A stretch of 43,632 nucleotides of DNA. It comes from a virus. The notes under the pieces are model-generated. The model made no database searches, was not told the origin of the DNA, and saw nothing but the letters and a program-made list of their open reading frames with translations. The DNA lies in IMG/VR virus record IMGVR_UViG_3300027687_000021, positions 1 to 43,632 of that record; one strand, 5' to 3'. Of this stretch, positions 1-7,040 are shown in pieces. A program made the position numbers and the translations under genes. Numbering within the stretch: the stretch's first letter is position 1; every line of letters begins with the position of its first letter.

Positions 1-606
1 ACAGGTCGCGCTATATCTATTGCGCCAAATGGATCTGGAGGTGAGGCGTTTGTTGGTATTGGAACTGACAGCCCTGACAATAATCTAGATGTAATAGGAG
101 GTATCAGTGCCCAAAAAGACGGTCAGGTATTTTATGGAAAGCCTGTAACAGGTTTGGCCACCGCTATAACAGAGTTTTCTAATTCTACAGGCTCTCTAGA
201 ACCACGTATAAAGTTAGTAAATAGTACGGGCGCAGAGAAAATTATTTTAGATGGTGCAAATTCGCCGGATGGAGGTGTTATATTTAATACTACTTTAGAC
301 GTTGTCCACGATAGCGTCTCCGTCCCCGGCGCAGCCGCTACAATTACCAATGCTACCAACCCCGGCCCAACCTTACTTCTCAAGAGTAGTGCAGGAGGAA
401 ATCTTATTGAGGGTGGCTCGCCCGCAAAGTTAGACTCTTTTACAGTTAATTCTCTGGGACATATAGGAGCCCCACAACTTAAGGTTGACGGTGGTGATAT
501 TGAAGTAGACGATTCTGCAAACGGGCTAATATTAAGATCTCCAGGCGGAACAAGATACAGAGTTACAGTAAACAACTTAGGTGCATTAACCGTGTCAGCA
601 GTGTAA
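1..606 (+). CDS. Tail fibre protein, C-terminal part (5' truncated by window)
   Basis: The frame is open from the first base, so this is the last 201 residues of a longer protein whose start lies outside the window. The C-terminus, with NGLILRSPGGTRYRVTV followed by NNLGALTVSAV, is the ending seen on many phage tail fibre and spike proteins, where a final beta hairpin closes the trimer. The rest is rich in Gly, Asn, Ser and Thr with short beta-strand-like stretches, as expected for a receptor-contacting fibre. No S74 chaperone module is visible at this end. Bases about 301-420 are clearly more GC-rich than the rest of the gene. The fibre call is from composition and the C-terminal motif; the receptor is unknown. 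Confidence 0.7.
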   Translation, partial: TGRAISIAPNGSGGEAFVGIGTDSPDNNLDVIGGISAQKDGQVFYGKPVTGLATAITEFSNSTGSLEPRIKLVNSTGAEKIILDGANSPDGGVIFNTTLDVVHDSVSVPGAAATITNATNPGPTLLLKSSAGGNLIEGGSPAKLDSFTVNSLGHIGAPQLKVDGGDIEVDDSANGLILRSPGGTRYRVTVNNLGALTVSAV

Positions 607-665
607 ATATCAAGTAAAACAAGTAATAATACCATTATGCAACACAGCATATAATTAATGTATAA

Positions 666-683
666 ATTAAATTAAATTAAATC
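666..683 (+). promoter_or_regulatory. ATTAA-repeat leader before groEL
   Basis: The 18 bases directly before the groEL ATG are ATTAAATTAAATTAAATC, an A/T pentamer iterated without any purine-rich Shine-Dalgarno element. The identical 18-mer occurs at 7801-7818, four bases before another start. Bacteroidota ribosomes are known to initiate largely without Shine-Dalgarno pairing and to favour A-rich, unstructured leaders, which this sequence would supply. Its role as a translation enhancer is inference. Confidence 0.4.
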
Positions 684-2237
684 ATGGCGGACGCTATAGT
701 AAAAAACCTTAGTTTTGGAAACGAAGCTAAAGTTAAAATATTTAAAGGAATAGAACAACTCACGAACGCTGTTAGCTCTACTTTAGGGGCTAGTGGTAAG
801 TGTGTAATAATGGAAGATCAATCAGGTAATCCAATTATAACAAAAGATGGTGTGACTGTCGCTAATTCAATTATACTTCAAGATCCCATTGAAAACATGG
901 GTGCAACTCTCTTAAAAGGTGCAGCAAGAAAAACAGTCAATGAAGCAGGAGATGGCACAACAACCGCCACTGTACTAGCTCATGCTATTTTAAACGAAGC
1001 TATAAAGAAAGATATAAACGACAGAGACTTAAAAGATGGTATTCAAAGTGCTGTTAAAAAAGTAGTTAAGTATCTTGAGAAAATAAGTACACCAGTAAAA
1101 GGTACTATGATAGATGATATAGCAACTATATCAACTAATAATGATAGCGAGTTAGGTAAACTGATTGGAGATGCTTTTAGAGAAGTAGGGGAAACAGGTA
1201 TTGTTACATTAGGCGTATCAGAGAATGGTATTACAGAAACAGAAATTGTAGATGGTATAGAATACCATAAAGGGTATTGCCATCAAAACTTTATTACTGA
1301 CCAAGAAAAAGGTATTGCTGAATTAGAAAAACCTTTAGTTTTAATTATAGAATCTAAAATAGAATCTATAAGACAGATCCAGCCAGTTTTAGAATATGTT
1401 ATTAAAAACAACAAACCGTTACTAATAATAGGTGAAGTTGAACCAACAGTTTTATCTGCTTTAGTTATGAATAAACTAAAAGGAAATATAAAAATAAATG
1501 TTGTTGATGCTCCAGCTTTTGGGTTACGTAAAAAAGAAATATTAAATGACTTAGCGTTATTAACTAACTCTACTATTATAAATGAAGATTTAGGTGATGA
1601 TTTAAATGCAATACAAATAGATTATTTAGGTGAATGTATAAAGTCAGTTTCCCAAGAAAATCAAACAGTGATTCAAGTAGAAGAAATACCTGATGAAGCT
1701 AAAGATTTTATAGAAAACATTAAAAAAGATTTAAAGAAAAAACATCCAGCTCATGTTGTAATTAATCTAGAACGTAGATTAGCTAGACTAAGTGCTAAAG
1801 TGGCTATAGTTAAAGTAGGTGCTTTTTCTGATGTTGAATTAAAAGAAAAAACAGATAGAGTAGAAGACGCTATATGTGCTACTAAAGCCGCTATTAAAGA
1901 AGGTATAGTTCCCGGTGGAGGAATTGCTTTGTTAAATGCTTCACAAAATGTTGTATCTAAATCAGCAGGAGAGACAGTGTTGCTAGAAGCAATTAGAGCA
2001 CCATTTAAGACCATATTAGCAAATGCTAATATAACATTAAGTGATGATCAAAACTTTAAGAAAGGAGCAGGTTTAAACGTGGTTACAGGAAAAATGGTAA
2101 ATATGGTAAGGTCAGGAATTATTGATCCTTTGCTGGTAACAAAAAGTGCCTTAATTAATGCGGCTTCCGTAGCTACTACAATTCTTTCTACAGATTGTGT
2201 AATCAATAATATGAGAATAGATGAAAGCAATAGGTAG
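684..2237 (+). CDS. groEL: Phage-encoded GroEL-type chaperonin (Hsp60)
   Basis: This 517-residue protein is a full-length group I chaperonin, slightly shorter than the about 548 of bacterial GroEL. The family forms a double heptameric ring that folds client proteins with ATP. The equatorial nucleotide site is intact: TKDGVTVA near residue 53 (D55 matches E. coli D52), GDGTTTAT at 89-96 (D90 matches D87) and RVEDAICAT followed by GIVPGGG around 392-412 (D395 matches D398). The apical domain has a clear counterpart of the ELE and KPLLIIGE segments. The C-terminus ends NNMRIDESNR and lacks the flexible Gly-Gly-Met tail that normally fills the cavity floor. It precedes and overlaps groES by 17 nt, the reverse of the bacterial order. 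Its place beside virion genes suggests folding of capsid or other large phage proteins (inference). Confidence 0.97.
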   Translation: MADAIVKNLSFGNEAKVKIFKGIEQLTNAVSSTLGASGKCVIMEDQSGNPIITKDGVTVANSIILQDPIENMGATLLKGAARKTVNEAGDGTTTATVLAHAILNEAIKKDINDRDLKDGIQSAVKKVVKYLEKISTPVKGTMIDDIATISTNNDSELGKLIGDAFREVGETGIVTLGVSENGITETEIVDGIEYHKGYCHQNFITDQEKGIAELEKPLVLIIESKIESIRQIQPVLEYVIKNNKPLLIIGEVEPTVLSALVMNKLKGNIKINVVDAPAFGLRKKEILNDLALLTNSTIINEDLGDDLNAIQIDYLGECIKSVSQENQTVIQVEEIPDEAKDFIENIKKDLKKKHPAHVVINLERRLARLSAKVAIVKVGAFSDVELKEKTDRVEDAICATKAAIKEGIVPGGGIALLNASQNVVSKSAGETVLLEAIRAPFKTILANANITLSDDQNFKKGAGLNVVTGKMVNMVRSGIIDPLLVTKSALINAASVATTILSTDCVINNMRIDESNR

Positions 2238-2481
2238 AAATTTAATAATAGAAAAGCTAGAGGAGCAAATACAGAAAACTAAAGGTGGATTACTTTTAGC
2301 TGAAATACACAGAGATGACATTAGGTACTTAAAAGCTAAGATTATAAGCGCCGGAGAAGATGCCTTAGGTGTTAACAAAGGCGACACAGTGTTTTATGAT
2401 AAACACGCTGGCCACAAAATACAAGACAATCAAAAAATATATCACGTTATAAAGTCAACAGACGTGGTCGTTGTTTTATGA
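2221..2481 (+). CDS. groES: GroES-type co-chaperonin
   Basis: This 86-residue protein is the expected length for a GroES cap, which closes the chaperonin cavity as a heptamer. It has the N-terminal barrel strand (RNLIIEKLEE), a mobile loop at about residues 16-31 with the GroEL-contacting hydrophobic triplet as GGLLL, then KAKIISAGEDALGVNKGDTVFYD and a final strand ending DVVVVL. The start lies inside groEL, 17 nt before the groEL stop, so the two are probably translationally coupled and made together. The overlap and the strong match of the first residues to the fold support this start. The mobile loop is more polar than in E. coli (EIHRDD after the triplet), which may tune it to the phage ring rather than the host ring (inference). 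Confidence 0.93.
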   Translation: MKAIGRNLIIEKLEEQIQKTKGGLLLAEIHRDDIRYLKAKIISAGEDALGVNKGDTVFYDKHAGHKIQDNQKIYHVIKSTDVVVVL

Positions 2482-2924
2482 AAAAGCTAGAGGCAGAAGA
2501 TTTAAAAACTCTTAACCTGCTTAAACATTATCGTATAATACGTAAATGGGCTTGTAAGAACAACGATCTAAACGAAGCTGATTTAGAACTACTGATATAT
2601 TTAGATTGTATAGACATGTTTAAAAAGAAAGACTTTGAAGACGGTGTCTATTCTTATAGTTGGGATAATAGAAGATGGAGTAGATTAATAAAAGGTGAGT
2701 GGATAACAGTTTGGAGACAGAGAAACAGAACTACTCAAAAATACAATATCTATAAAGTTTCTTTTAAAGGTAAGCAACTTATTAAAAGAATATATCGAAT
2801 CATGACAGGTGAAGATGATATACCAACAAGTAAAAGAAGAAATAAAATAATAAAAGGAAAAACATATATGGATAAGGTTTTGACTAAATCTATATATAAG
2901 GTTAATAAAGATAAAAACAGATAA
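2478..2924 (+). CDS. Conserved phage protein with winged-helix-like N-terminus
   Basis: This 148-residue basic protein starts with an ATGA overlap on the groES stop. Residues about 5-60 read as helix-turn-helix-like (LNLLKHYRIIRKWA, then LNEADLELLIYLDCIDMF), followed by a region with several Trp residues and ITVWRQRNRTTQKYNIYKVSFKGKQLIKRIYRIMTG, which could be the wing and a closing helix of a MarR-like fold. Small proteins with the phrase 'L.EADLELL.YL' occur in marine Bacteroidota phages, but I know of no assigned function. The C-terminal 35 residues are Lys/Arg-rich and probably disordered or nucleic-acid binding. A transcriptional role is possible but unproven; DNA packaging or virion assembly are alternatives. 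Confidence 0.75.
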   Translation: MKKLEAEDLKTLNLLKHYRIIRKWACKNNDLNEADLELLIYLDCIDMFKKKDFEDGVYSYSWDNRRWSRLIKGEWITVWRQRNRTTQKYNIYKVSFKGKQLIKRIYRIMTGEDDIPTSKRRNKIIKGKTYMDKVLTKSIYKVNKDKNR

Positions 2925-2925
2925 T

Positions 2926-3483
2926 ATGGCAGCAATATCAGCAGCAGCAGCGGGAGCCGTAGGAAGTAGTACGAGTGGAGGAGCACTAGGTACAGCTGGA
3001 GCTATAAACCAATCTATGTTAGGCGGAAGTTCATTTTTACAAGCTGGGAGAGATGTTATGCAAAGTAGAAGTAGCAACGCAATGACACAAGCTCAACAAG
3101 CTGCACAGCAAGCGCAGGCCGATGTACCAGCTACGCCAGAGTTGTCCCCTGAAGAACAAGCTATAGAAAAACAAAAAGCTGAAGGTGGAACTATGGGTAA
3201 TGTTTCACTTTATGGTAATATTAGAAATGGAGTAAATGCCGAGTTTAGTAATAAAGTAGCAAATGAACAAAAAGAATTTGAAAACCGCGAACCAGTTGAA
3301 CTAGCTAATCCTTTAGGAGCACCACTAGAACCAATGGGCGCTGTAGGAGGTATGGGTTCTGCTATTACAGGCGGGGTTTTACCACAAAATGGATCACCTT
3401 TTACTGGTCAAGCTCAAATGAATGCGGGTCAAATGTTTGGACAAACCTATGGCGGTATGTTTGCTGGAGCCTCAAAAAAATAA
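2926..3483 (+). CDS. Ala/Gly-rich low-complexity protein, probable virion component
   Basis: This 185-residue protein opens with an Ala/Gly/Ser run, continues with AQQAAQQAQADV-type helical repeats at about residues 55-70 and ends in a Gly/Met-rich segment (GQMFGQTYGGMFAGASKK). There is no catalytic motif, signal peptide or convincing membrane segment. Composition resembles internal or linker proteins of podovirus heads (for example T7 gp14-like proteins), and the gene lies in the block of small proteins next to the chaperonins. It starts one base after the preceding stop. I do not recognise the family; the virion role is inference from composition and context. Confidence 0.75.
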   Translation: MAAISAAAAGAVGSSTSGGALGTAGAINQSMLGGSSFLQAGRDVMQSRSSNAMTQAQQAAQQAQADVPATPELSPEEQAIEKQKAEGGTMGNVSLYGNIRNGVNAEFSNKVANEQKEFENREPVELANPLGAPLEPMGAVGGMGSAITGGVLPQNGSPFTGQAQMNAGQMFGQTYGGMFAGASKK

Positions 3484-3487
3484 AACA

Positions 3488-3613
3488 ATGGAATCAAAGC
3501 AATTAAAAGAAATAGCTAAAGAATTAAGAGCAGCGTCAGCTATGCATAGAGGGCAAGCTGCTAAAATAGATAAGATGTTAAAGTCGGTAAAACCTAAAAA
3601 AGGAAAAAAATAA
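3488..3613 (+). CDS. Small Lys-rich helical protein (41 residues)
   Basis: The ATG at 3488 gives a 41-residue protein starting MESKQLKEIAKELRAAS and ending KSVKPKKGKK. An in-frame ATG further upstream would overlap the previous gene by 60 nt, so 3488, four bases after that stop and behind an A-rich leader, is preferred. The product is one long amphipathic helix with a basic tail. Very similar tiny proteins ('KEIAKELKKAS..H..Q...I') sit near structural genes in marine flavobacterial phages. The function is unknown; nucleic-acid contact in the capsid is possible. Confidence 0.7.
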   Translation: MESKQLKEIAKELRAASAMHRGQAAKIDKMLKSVKPKKGKK

Positions 3614-3624
3614 AAAACTAAATT

Positions 3625-3843
3625 ATGCACAGCAACAAGTATGACCCAGCAATGGAAAAATTAAAGCCAGGTAGCAAAGTAGGTGTAGTAGGAGAATCTC
3701 ATATTTGGGATGGGCCGCTAGATCAACAAGGAAGACTACACGGCGAAGGAGCCAGTAATGGAATAACTGGAATGCAAATATTAAAAGCAGAAGTGCCTTA
3801 CAAAGGGTTGAATGCTGTTTTATGTGCGCAGCGTAATTCATAA
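3625..3843 (+). CDS. Hypothetical small protein (72 residues)
   Basis: This 72-residue protein contains PGSKVGVVGESHIWDGPLD and QGRLHGEGASNGITGMQI; its Gly-rich turns suggest a small beta fold. It has no signal peptide, membrane segment or recognised motif apart from two Gly-rich loops that are too irregular to be a P-loop. It lies 11 bp after the preceding gene and 18 bp before the next, in the same co-directional run of small probable virion genes. I do not recognise the family. Confidence 0.6.
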   Translation: MHSNKYDPAMEKLKPGSKVGVVGESHIWDGPLDQQGRLHGEGASNGITGMQILKAEVPYKGLNAVLCAQRNS

Positions 3844-3861
3844 ATTTAAAAATTAAAAACA

Positions 3862-4467
3862 ATGGGACAATTTCCAACGAATGACGGTGTAGTAGGACGA
3901 GCTATGCCTTTAACAGCTATTATGGTGAACACTATAGACGCTAGACCAGCTTGGTTATTTCAAAACAGCGGAAAACCAGGCACAAATTTAGATTCTTCAG
4001 TAATATACTGTGGAACTATGCCGGCAGACGCTTTTATTGAGGTTATACTACCAGGCACTGTAGGGCCAAGTGTTGTAAGCGGTTTTGTTTCACCCGGGTA
4101 CGTTGGATCCGGAGGGACTGGATATGAAGATGCTAGATTTAATATTGCTACAACCAAACAAGGTGCAGGTGGAAGCGGTGCTGGTTTAACTGTTAACTTT
4201 ACAGCTGTAGATGGAGTTGTTCAAACAGTAACCGTTAATACGCCTGGCACAGGTTACTTAAATGGAGATTTAATACAAATTGCCCAACCAGGTGTACCTG
4301 GCTCTGGTGCTATATTTAGAGTAGAAACATCAGCTGGATTACCAACAGCGACTCAAGCTGTAAAGTTTGCGGGTTTACAATCTGGATCAATATTACCAGT
4401 AGCTGTAGATTATGTTGTAGCAATAGGTGGTACCACTGTTGTTGCTGATTTTGTAGTGTGCAAGTAG
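3862..4467 (+). CDS. Probable head decoration or structural protein with inserted GTGY-type beta domain
   Basis: The 201-residue protein begins MGQFPTNDGVVGRAMPLTAIMVNT and ends LQSGSILPVAVDYVVAIGGTTVVADFVVCK. Those flanks read as one small beta protein. Between about residues 73 and 155 sits a Gly-rich segment with two GTGY motifs (GGTGYEDARFNI and TPGTGYLNGDLIQI), a repeat type common in phage structural proteins. The layout suggests that a beta domain has been inserted into a small capsid-surface protein. It is preceded by the A-rich leader AAATTAAAAACA. No enzymatic residues are visible. The decoration role is inferred from fold type and position. Confidence 0.75.
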   Translation: MGQFPTNDGVVGRAMPLTAIMVNTIDARPAWLFQNSGKPGTNLDSSVIYCGTMPADAFIEVILPGTVGPSVVSGFVSPGYVGSGGTGYEDARFNIATTKQGAGGSGAGLTVNFTAVDGVVQTVTVNTPGTGYLNGDLIQIAQPGVPGSGAIFRVETSAGLPTATQAVKFAGLQSGSILPVAVDYVVAIGGTTVVADFVVCK

Positions 4468-4504
4468 TTTAAAAAAGTGAATATATAAATATAATAATTT
4501 AGTC

Positions 4505-4702
4505 ATGGCGAATATGTTAATGAATAGAATAGGTGCTGCTAAAGCTGGTAAAGGTTGCGCAGACACAGACGAAGGATGCGTAAGGTCTGCTAGTGATGGA
4601 ACTTACTATATTTTAAATAACAAAAAAGGTGGAACCTGGAGAAGTGGTTTTGCATCTACTGAAGACGCAAAAAAACAAATAGCAGCAATACACGCAAATT
4701 AA
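4505..4702 (+). CDS. Small conserved phage protein (65 residues)
   Basis: This 65-residue protein has an N-terminal helix (MANMLMNRIGAAKAGKG), a Cys pair in GCADTDEGCVRS and a compact C-terminal unit DGTYYILNNKKGGTWRSGF followed by a helix (STEDAKKQIAAIHAN). The strand-turn-strand-helix pattern 'Y.I.N.K.G..WR.GF.S...A...I.A' recurs in small proteins of marine phages. The two cysteines could bind metal or form a disulfide. The function is not known. It starts 37 bp after the previous gene and ends 5 bp before the next. Confidence 0.65.
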   Translation: MANMLMNRIGAAKAGKGCADTDEGCVRSASDGTYYILNNKKGGTWRSGFASTEDAKKQIAAIHAN

Positions 4703-4707
4703 TAATT

Positions 4708-5058
4708 ATGGCATACAATCACAAAGGACACTACGGTGAATATAGCGGAAACGCGAAACACTCAAAACATCACATGGTCAATTCATGGGAAGAAGAAGAT
4801 GTATCAAGAGGTAGAAAAGAAATGGCTGAAGGCAATAAAGGACACGCTGAGGCATTGTTTGATGATGCTCACGGTAGTTATAACTATGACGGTGATAACT
4901 CAACAGGTGCTGAACATTATGGAGCAGCTAAAAAGGTTAGCTGGAAATATGGAGACGGAACTTACTCAGGTGAATTAATACCTAGCAAAGAAACGTCTAC
5001 ACATAGATATGCTAGAACAGAAAACGGTAAAATAAAATCTTTACCAAAAAATAAGTAA
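4708..5058 (+). CDS. His-rich hydrophilic protein of unknown function
   Basis: This 116-residue protein is rich in His, Lys, Gly and Tyr (HKGHYGEYSGNAKHSKHH near the N-terminus), with a central acidic patch (EEEDVSRGRKEM) and a C-terminal region YGDGTYSGEL. There is no signal peptide or membrane segment. The GAA/GNAK-type spacing between basic and aromatic residues is reminiscent of the longer repeat protein encoded at 6044-7012, suggesting that the two may be related low-complexity virion proteins. Metal binding through the His cluster is conceivable but not shown. Confidence 0.6.
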   Translation: MAYNHKGHYGEYSGNAKHSKHHMVNSWEEEDVSRGRKEMAEGNKGHAEALFDDAHGSYNYDGDNSTGAEHYGAAKKVSWKYGDGTYSGELIPSKETSTHRYARTENGKIKSLPKNK

Positions 5059-5124
5059 ACAGAGTAAACTGATAAATCAAAAAATATAACCAAACCAGGC
5101 TTAATAGCCAAAAACAAAAACAAA

Positions 5125-5514
5125 ATGTCAAAATTTTTAAAATTCAACATTGTTAACACAGGAGCCCTAGCAACTCAAGGGACTCAACTAGTTAATGTAG
5201 ATCAAATTCAAAGCGTAGCGTATGTTGTTGCAACAGGAGTATTATCAATTGTGCTAGACGGCGCGGTGGGCGTAGATGTTGCGTCTTATGCAGGTAGAGT
5301 AATAAGCATTACTGTAACAACGACTAAAGATGGAACTGCTGGTATTCCAACAATCACAAATGGAGCCAAGTCACCGCAAAAAGCTGTATATGCAGCATTG
5401 ACTGCTAATCCAGGAGGTGTACAATCAACTGTTCAACTAGGACTTGACGAAGCTGCAACTCCAGTTCAATTGTATTTCTCTGACTTCACAATCGCAACTG
5501 CATTAGTAGCATAA
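5125..5514 (+). CDS. Small beta-rich protein, probable capsid decoration
   Basis: The 129-residue product (MSKFLKFNIVNTGALATQGTQL start) alternates hydrophobic strands and Gly/Thr turns throughout and has no charged or catalytic motif, as in small capsid-surface or cement proteins. The leader is long and A-rich (AAAAACAAAAACAAA before the ATG), the type seen before well-expressed genes here. It resembles the beta-rich flanks of the protein at 3862-4467 in general composition. The structural role is inference; no family is recognised with confidence. Confidence 0.65.
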   Translation: MSKFLKFNIVNTGALATQGTQLVNVDQIQSVAYVVATGVLSIVLDGAVGVDVASYAGRVISITVTTTKDGTAGIPTITNGAKSPQKAVYAALTANPGGVQSTVQLGLDEAATPVQLYFSDFTIATALVA

Positions 5515-5517
5515 TTG

Positions 5518-5676
5518 ATGGAATCTAGGGGATTAGGTGATAGTATAGCTAAGTTCACTACAAAAACAGGTATTAAGACCATTGTAGACAAAGTGTCTGA
5601 TGGTCTTAAAATACCTTGTGGTTGTGAGAAACGACAAGAATGGTTTAACAAAAAATTTCCATACGATGGCATTTAA
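5518..5676 (+). CDS. Small CGC-motif phage protein (52 residues)
   Basis: An ATG three bases after the previous stop opens 52 codons: MESRGLGDSIAKFTTKTGIK, then a helix and IPCGCEKRQEWFNKKFPY. The pattern 'GLGD.I....K.TGI' plus 'CGC..R...LN..FPY' is a recurrent tiny-protein family in Bacteroidota phages that I recognise by motif but cannot assign a function. The CGC pair may coordinate metal. The next gene starts inside its last codons (11-nt overlap), so the two are likely translated in a coupled manner. Confidence 0.7.
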   Translation: MESRGLGDSIAKFTTKTGIKTIVDKVSDGLKIPCGCEKRQEWFNKKFPYDGI

Positions 5677-6019
5677 AGTATTACCTCCTTTCGATTTAAA
5701 CAAGATGAATACATCTGTGTTTGAAAGAGATATGGGTGATGATCCGGTTTACGCCAGAACACCTAAGAACGGAGTTATAGTAATAAATGAAAATTTAACC
5801 GACCCAGTAGAAAAGCAGAAAACATTAACTCATGAACAAGTTCACGTTGATCAATATAAAAGTGAAGCAAAAAATCCAGGTACTGGATTAGATTATGAGG
5901 TGAATTCTGAAGGAGCTGGTAGGGTTATGTGGAAAGGAAAAGAATACGACTATTCAGTTATGCAAGCCGGTAAAGGTCCTTGGGAAAAAGACGCATATAA
6001 CGCAGAAAAAAATATCTAA
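5666..6019 (+). CDS. Small HExxH zincin-like protein (117 residues)
   Basis: The preferred start is the ATG at 5666 (MAFKVLPPFDLNK), which overlaps the preceding 52-residue gene by 11 nt; an in-frame ATG at 5600 would overlap it more deeply. The protein contains THEQVHVDQY, an HExxH motif of the zinc metallopeptidase type, in a helix that follows a beta-rich N-terminus. A Glu-containing segment downstream (DYEVNSEGAGRVMW) might supply the third ligand. It is very small for an active protease and has no signal peptide, so it may be a minimal zincin or a degenerate relative. It lies among probable virion genes; maturation of a head protein is one possibility. Confidence 0.65.
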   Translation: MAFKVLPPFDLNKMNTSVFERDMGDDPVYARTPKNGVIVINENLTDPVEKQKTLTHEQVHVDQYKSEAKNPGTGLDYEVNSEGAGRVMWKGKEYDYSVMQAGKGPWEKDAYNAEKNI

Positions 6020-6043
6020 AAACAAGTATTAAATTAAACAACA

Positions 6044-7012
6044 ATGGCAAAAATGAAAACAAACCAAGACGGCGGAGCTGTTTTGGCTAAAGACCCTAAA
6101 GCTGCTGGAAAGCAACTTGAGAGCAATCAAAAAGGTGCAGCTAAAATTAGAAAAGCTAACTCTACTAAAGGATCGGCTAAGTACGCTCATAAAGGAGCAG
6201 CTGACTATAGTACAGAAAAAGGATCTCATGATCACGGTGCTGCAAGAATGGGATACAATCAATCTTTTGGAGCCGCTAGAATGGGTGGTTATGCAAAAGG
6301 AGCGGCTAAAGTAGCTAACATAATGAGTTTTGGAGCTTCTAAATACATGAAACATGGAGCAGCTAATGCAGGCCATGGTGGTCCTGATGGTCATGATCAT
6401 CCGACAATGACAACAACGACTAGAAACACTAGTGGTGGTGGAGGTTCTGCTTCTACTTCATCTAGCAGTGGAGGCGGAAGTTCTAGCTCTACGCAATCAA
6501 CAGATAATTTATCTAATTACCAAGCGGGTTTAGATCATAATTGGAAGGGAACGGCTACTCCAGAAATGACAGCAGCGGCTAATGCTAAAGTTGCAGCGTT
6601 GAAAGCGAAAGACGCAGCAGCTAAAGCAGCTAATGAAGCTAATGCAACATCTTCTAGTAGTTCAGCCAATACAACCAATAGTGGCAATAGCTCGACTAGT
6701 TCTGAAACAATTATTTCTCCTAACTCAAAGGCGGAAAGTCAATTACAAGGAGAAATTGCAAAAGAAAACAGCTTTCAATTATCGAATTTTAATAGAGGTG
6801 AAGCTGATATAGCAGCGACAAACGATTCTATTTCTGCTGGGCAAATATTTACACAAAAACTCAAGCCATATATGCAGCAAACCGCCAAATCCATTGCTAA
6901 AGCTGAAACAGCTGGGGCAAGAGCAGCATATAAATCAAGAGTAAAAAGTGGAGAATTTAGCCGAGCGGAAGCTAAAGAGATCTACCGAACAAGCCAACCC
7001 CTCAAAAAGTAA
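6044..7012 (+). CDS. Low-complexity protein with Gly-Ala-Ala repeats, probable virion protein
   Basis: The 322-residue protein has an N-terminal third built of repeated short units in which GAA, GSA or GAS is followed by a basic or aromatic residue (QKGAAKI, KGSAKYAH, KGAADYS, HGAARMG, FGAARMG, KGAAKVA, FGASKYM, HGAAN). A His/Asp stretch (GGPDGHDHPT), a Ser/Gly linker (about residues 125-155), an Ala-rich helix (about 175-200), a second Ser/Asn linker and a helical C-terminus with AETAGARAAYKSRV follow. There is no signal peptide. The leader is AAATTAAACAACA. A flexible scaffold or internal virion protein is plausible; I do not recognise a family. Confidence 0.65.
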   Translation: MAKMKTNQDGGAVLAKDPKAAGKQLESNQKGAAKIRKANSTKGSAKYAHKGAADYSTEKGSHDHGAARMGYNQSFGAARMGGYAKGAAKVANIMSFGASKYMKHGAANAGHGGPDGHDHPTMTTTTRNTSGGGGSASTSSSSGGGSSSSTQSTDNLSNYQAGLDHNWKGTATPEMTAAANAKVAALKAKDAAAKAANEANATSSSSSANTTNSGNSSTSSETIISPNSKAESQLQGEIAKENSFQLSNFNRGEADIAATNDSISAGQIFTQKLKPYMQQTAKSIAKAETAGARAAYKSRVKSGEFSRAEAKEIYRTSQPLKK

Positions 7013-7040
7013 TTCATAAAAAGAATAACCAAGGCACGAA

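Noticed and set aside
606-684. Bacteroidota-type promoter (TTTG...TAnnTTTG) before groEL and in other gaps
   Set aside because: I looked for the -33/-7 pattern in the larger gaps (606-684, 5058-5125, 16484-16567, 17334-17400) and saw no convincing match; phage promoters may differ.
3422-3487. Earlier start for the 41-residue helical protein
   Set aside because: It would overlap the preceding gene by 60 nt and add unrelated residues; the ATG at 3488 has the usual A-rich leader.
5600-5665. Earlier start for the HExxH protein
   Set aside because: It lies deep inside the CGC mini-protein gene; 5666 gives a natural 11-nt coupling overlap.
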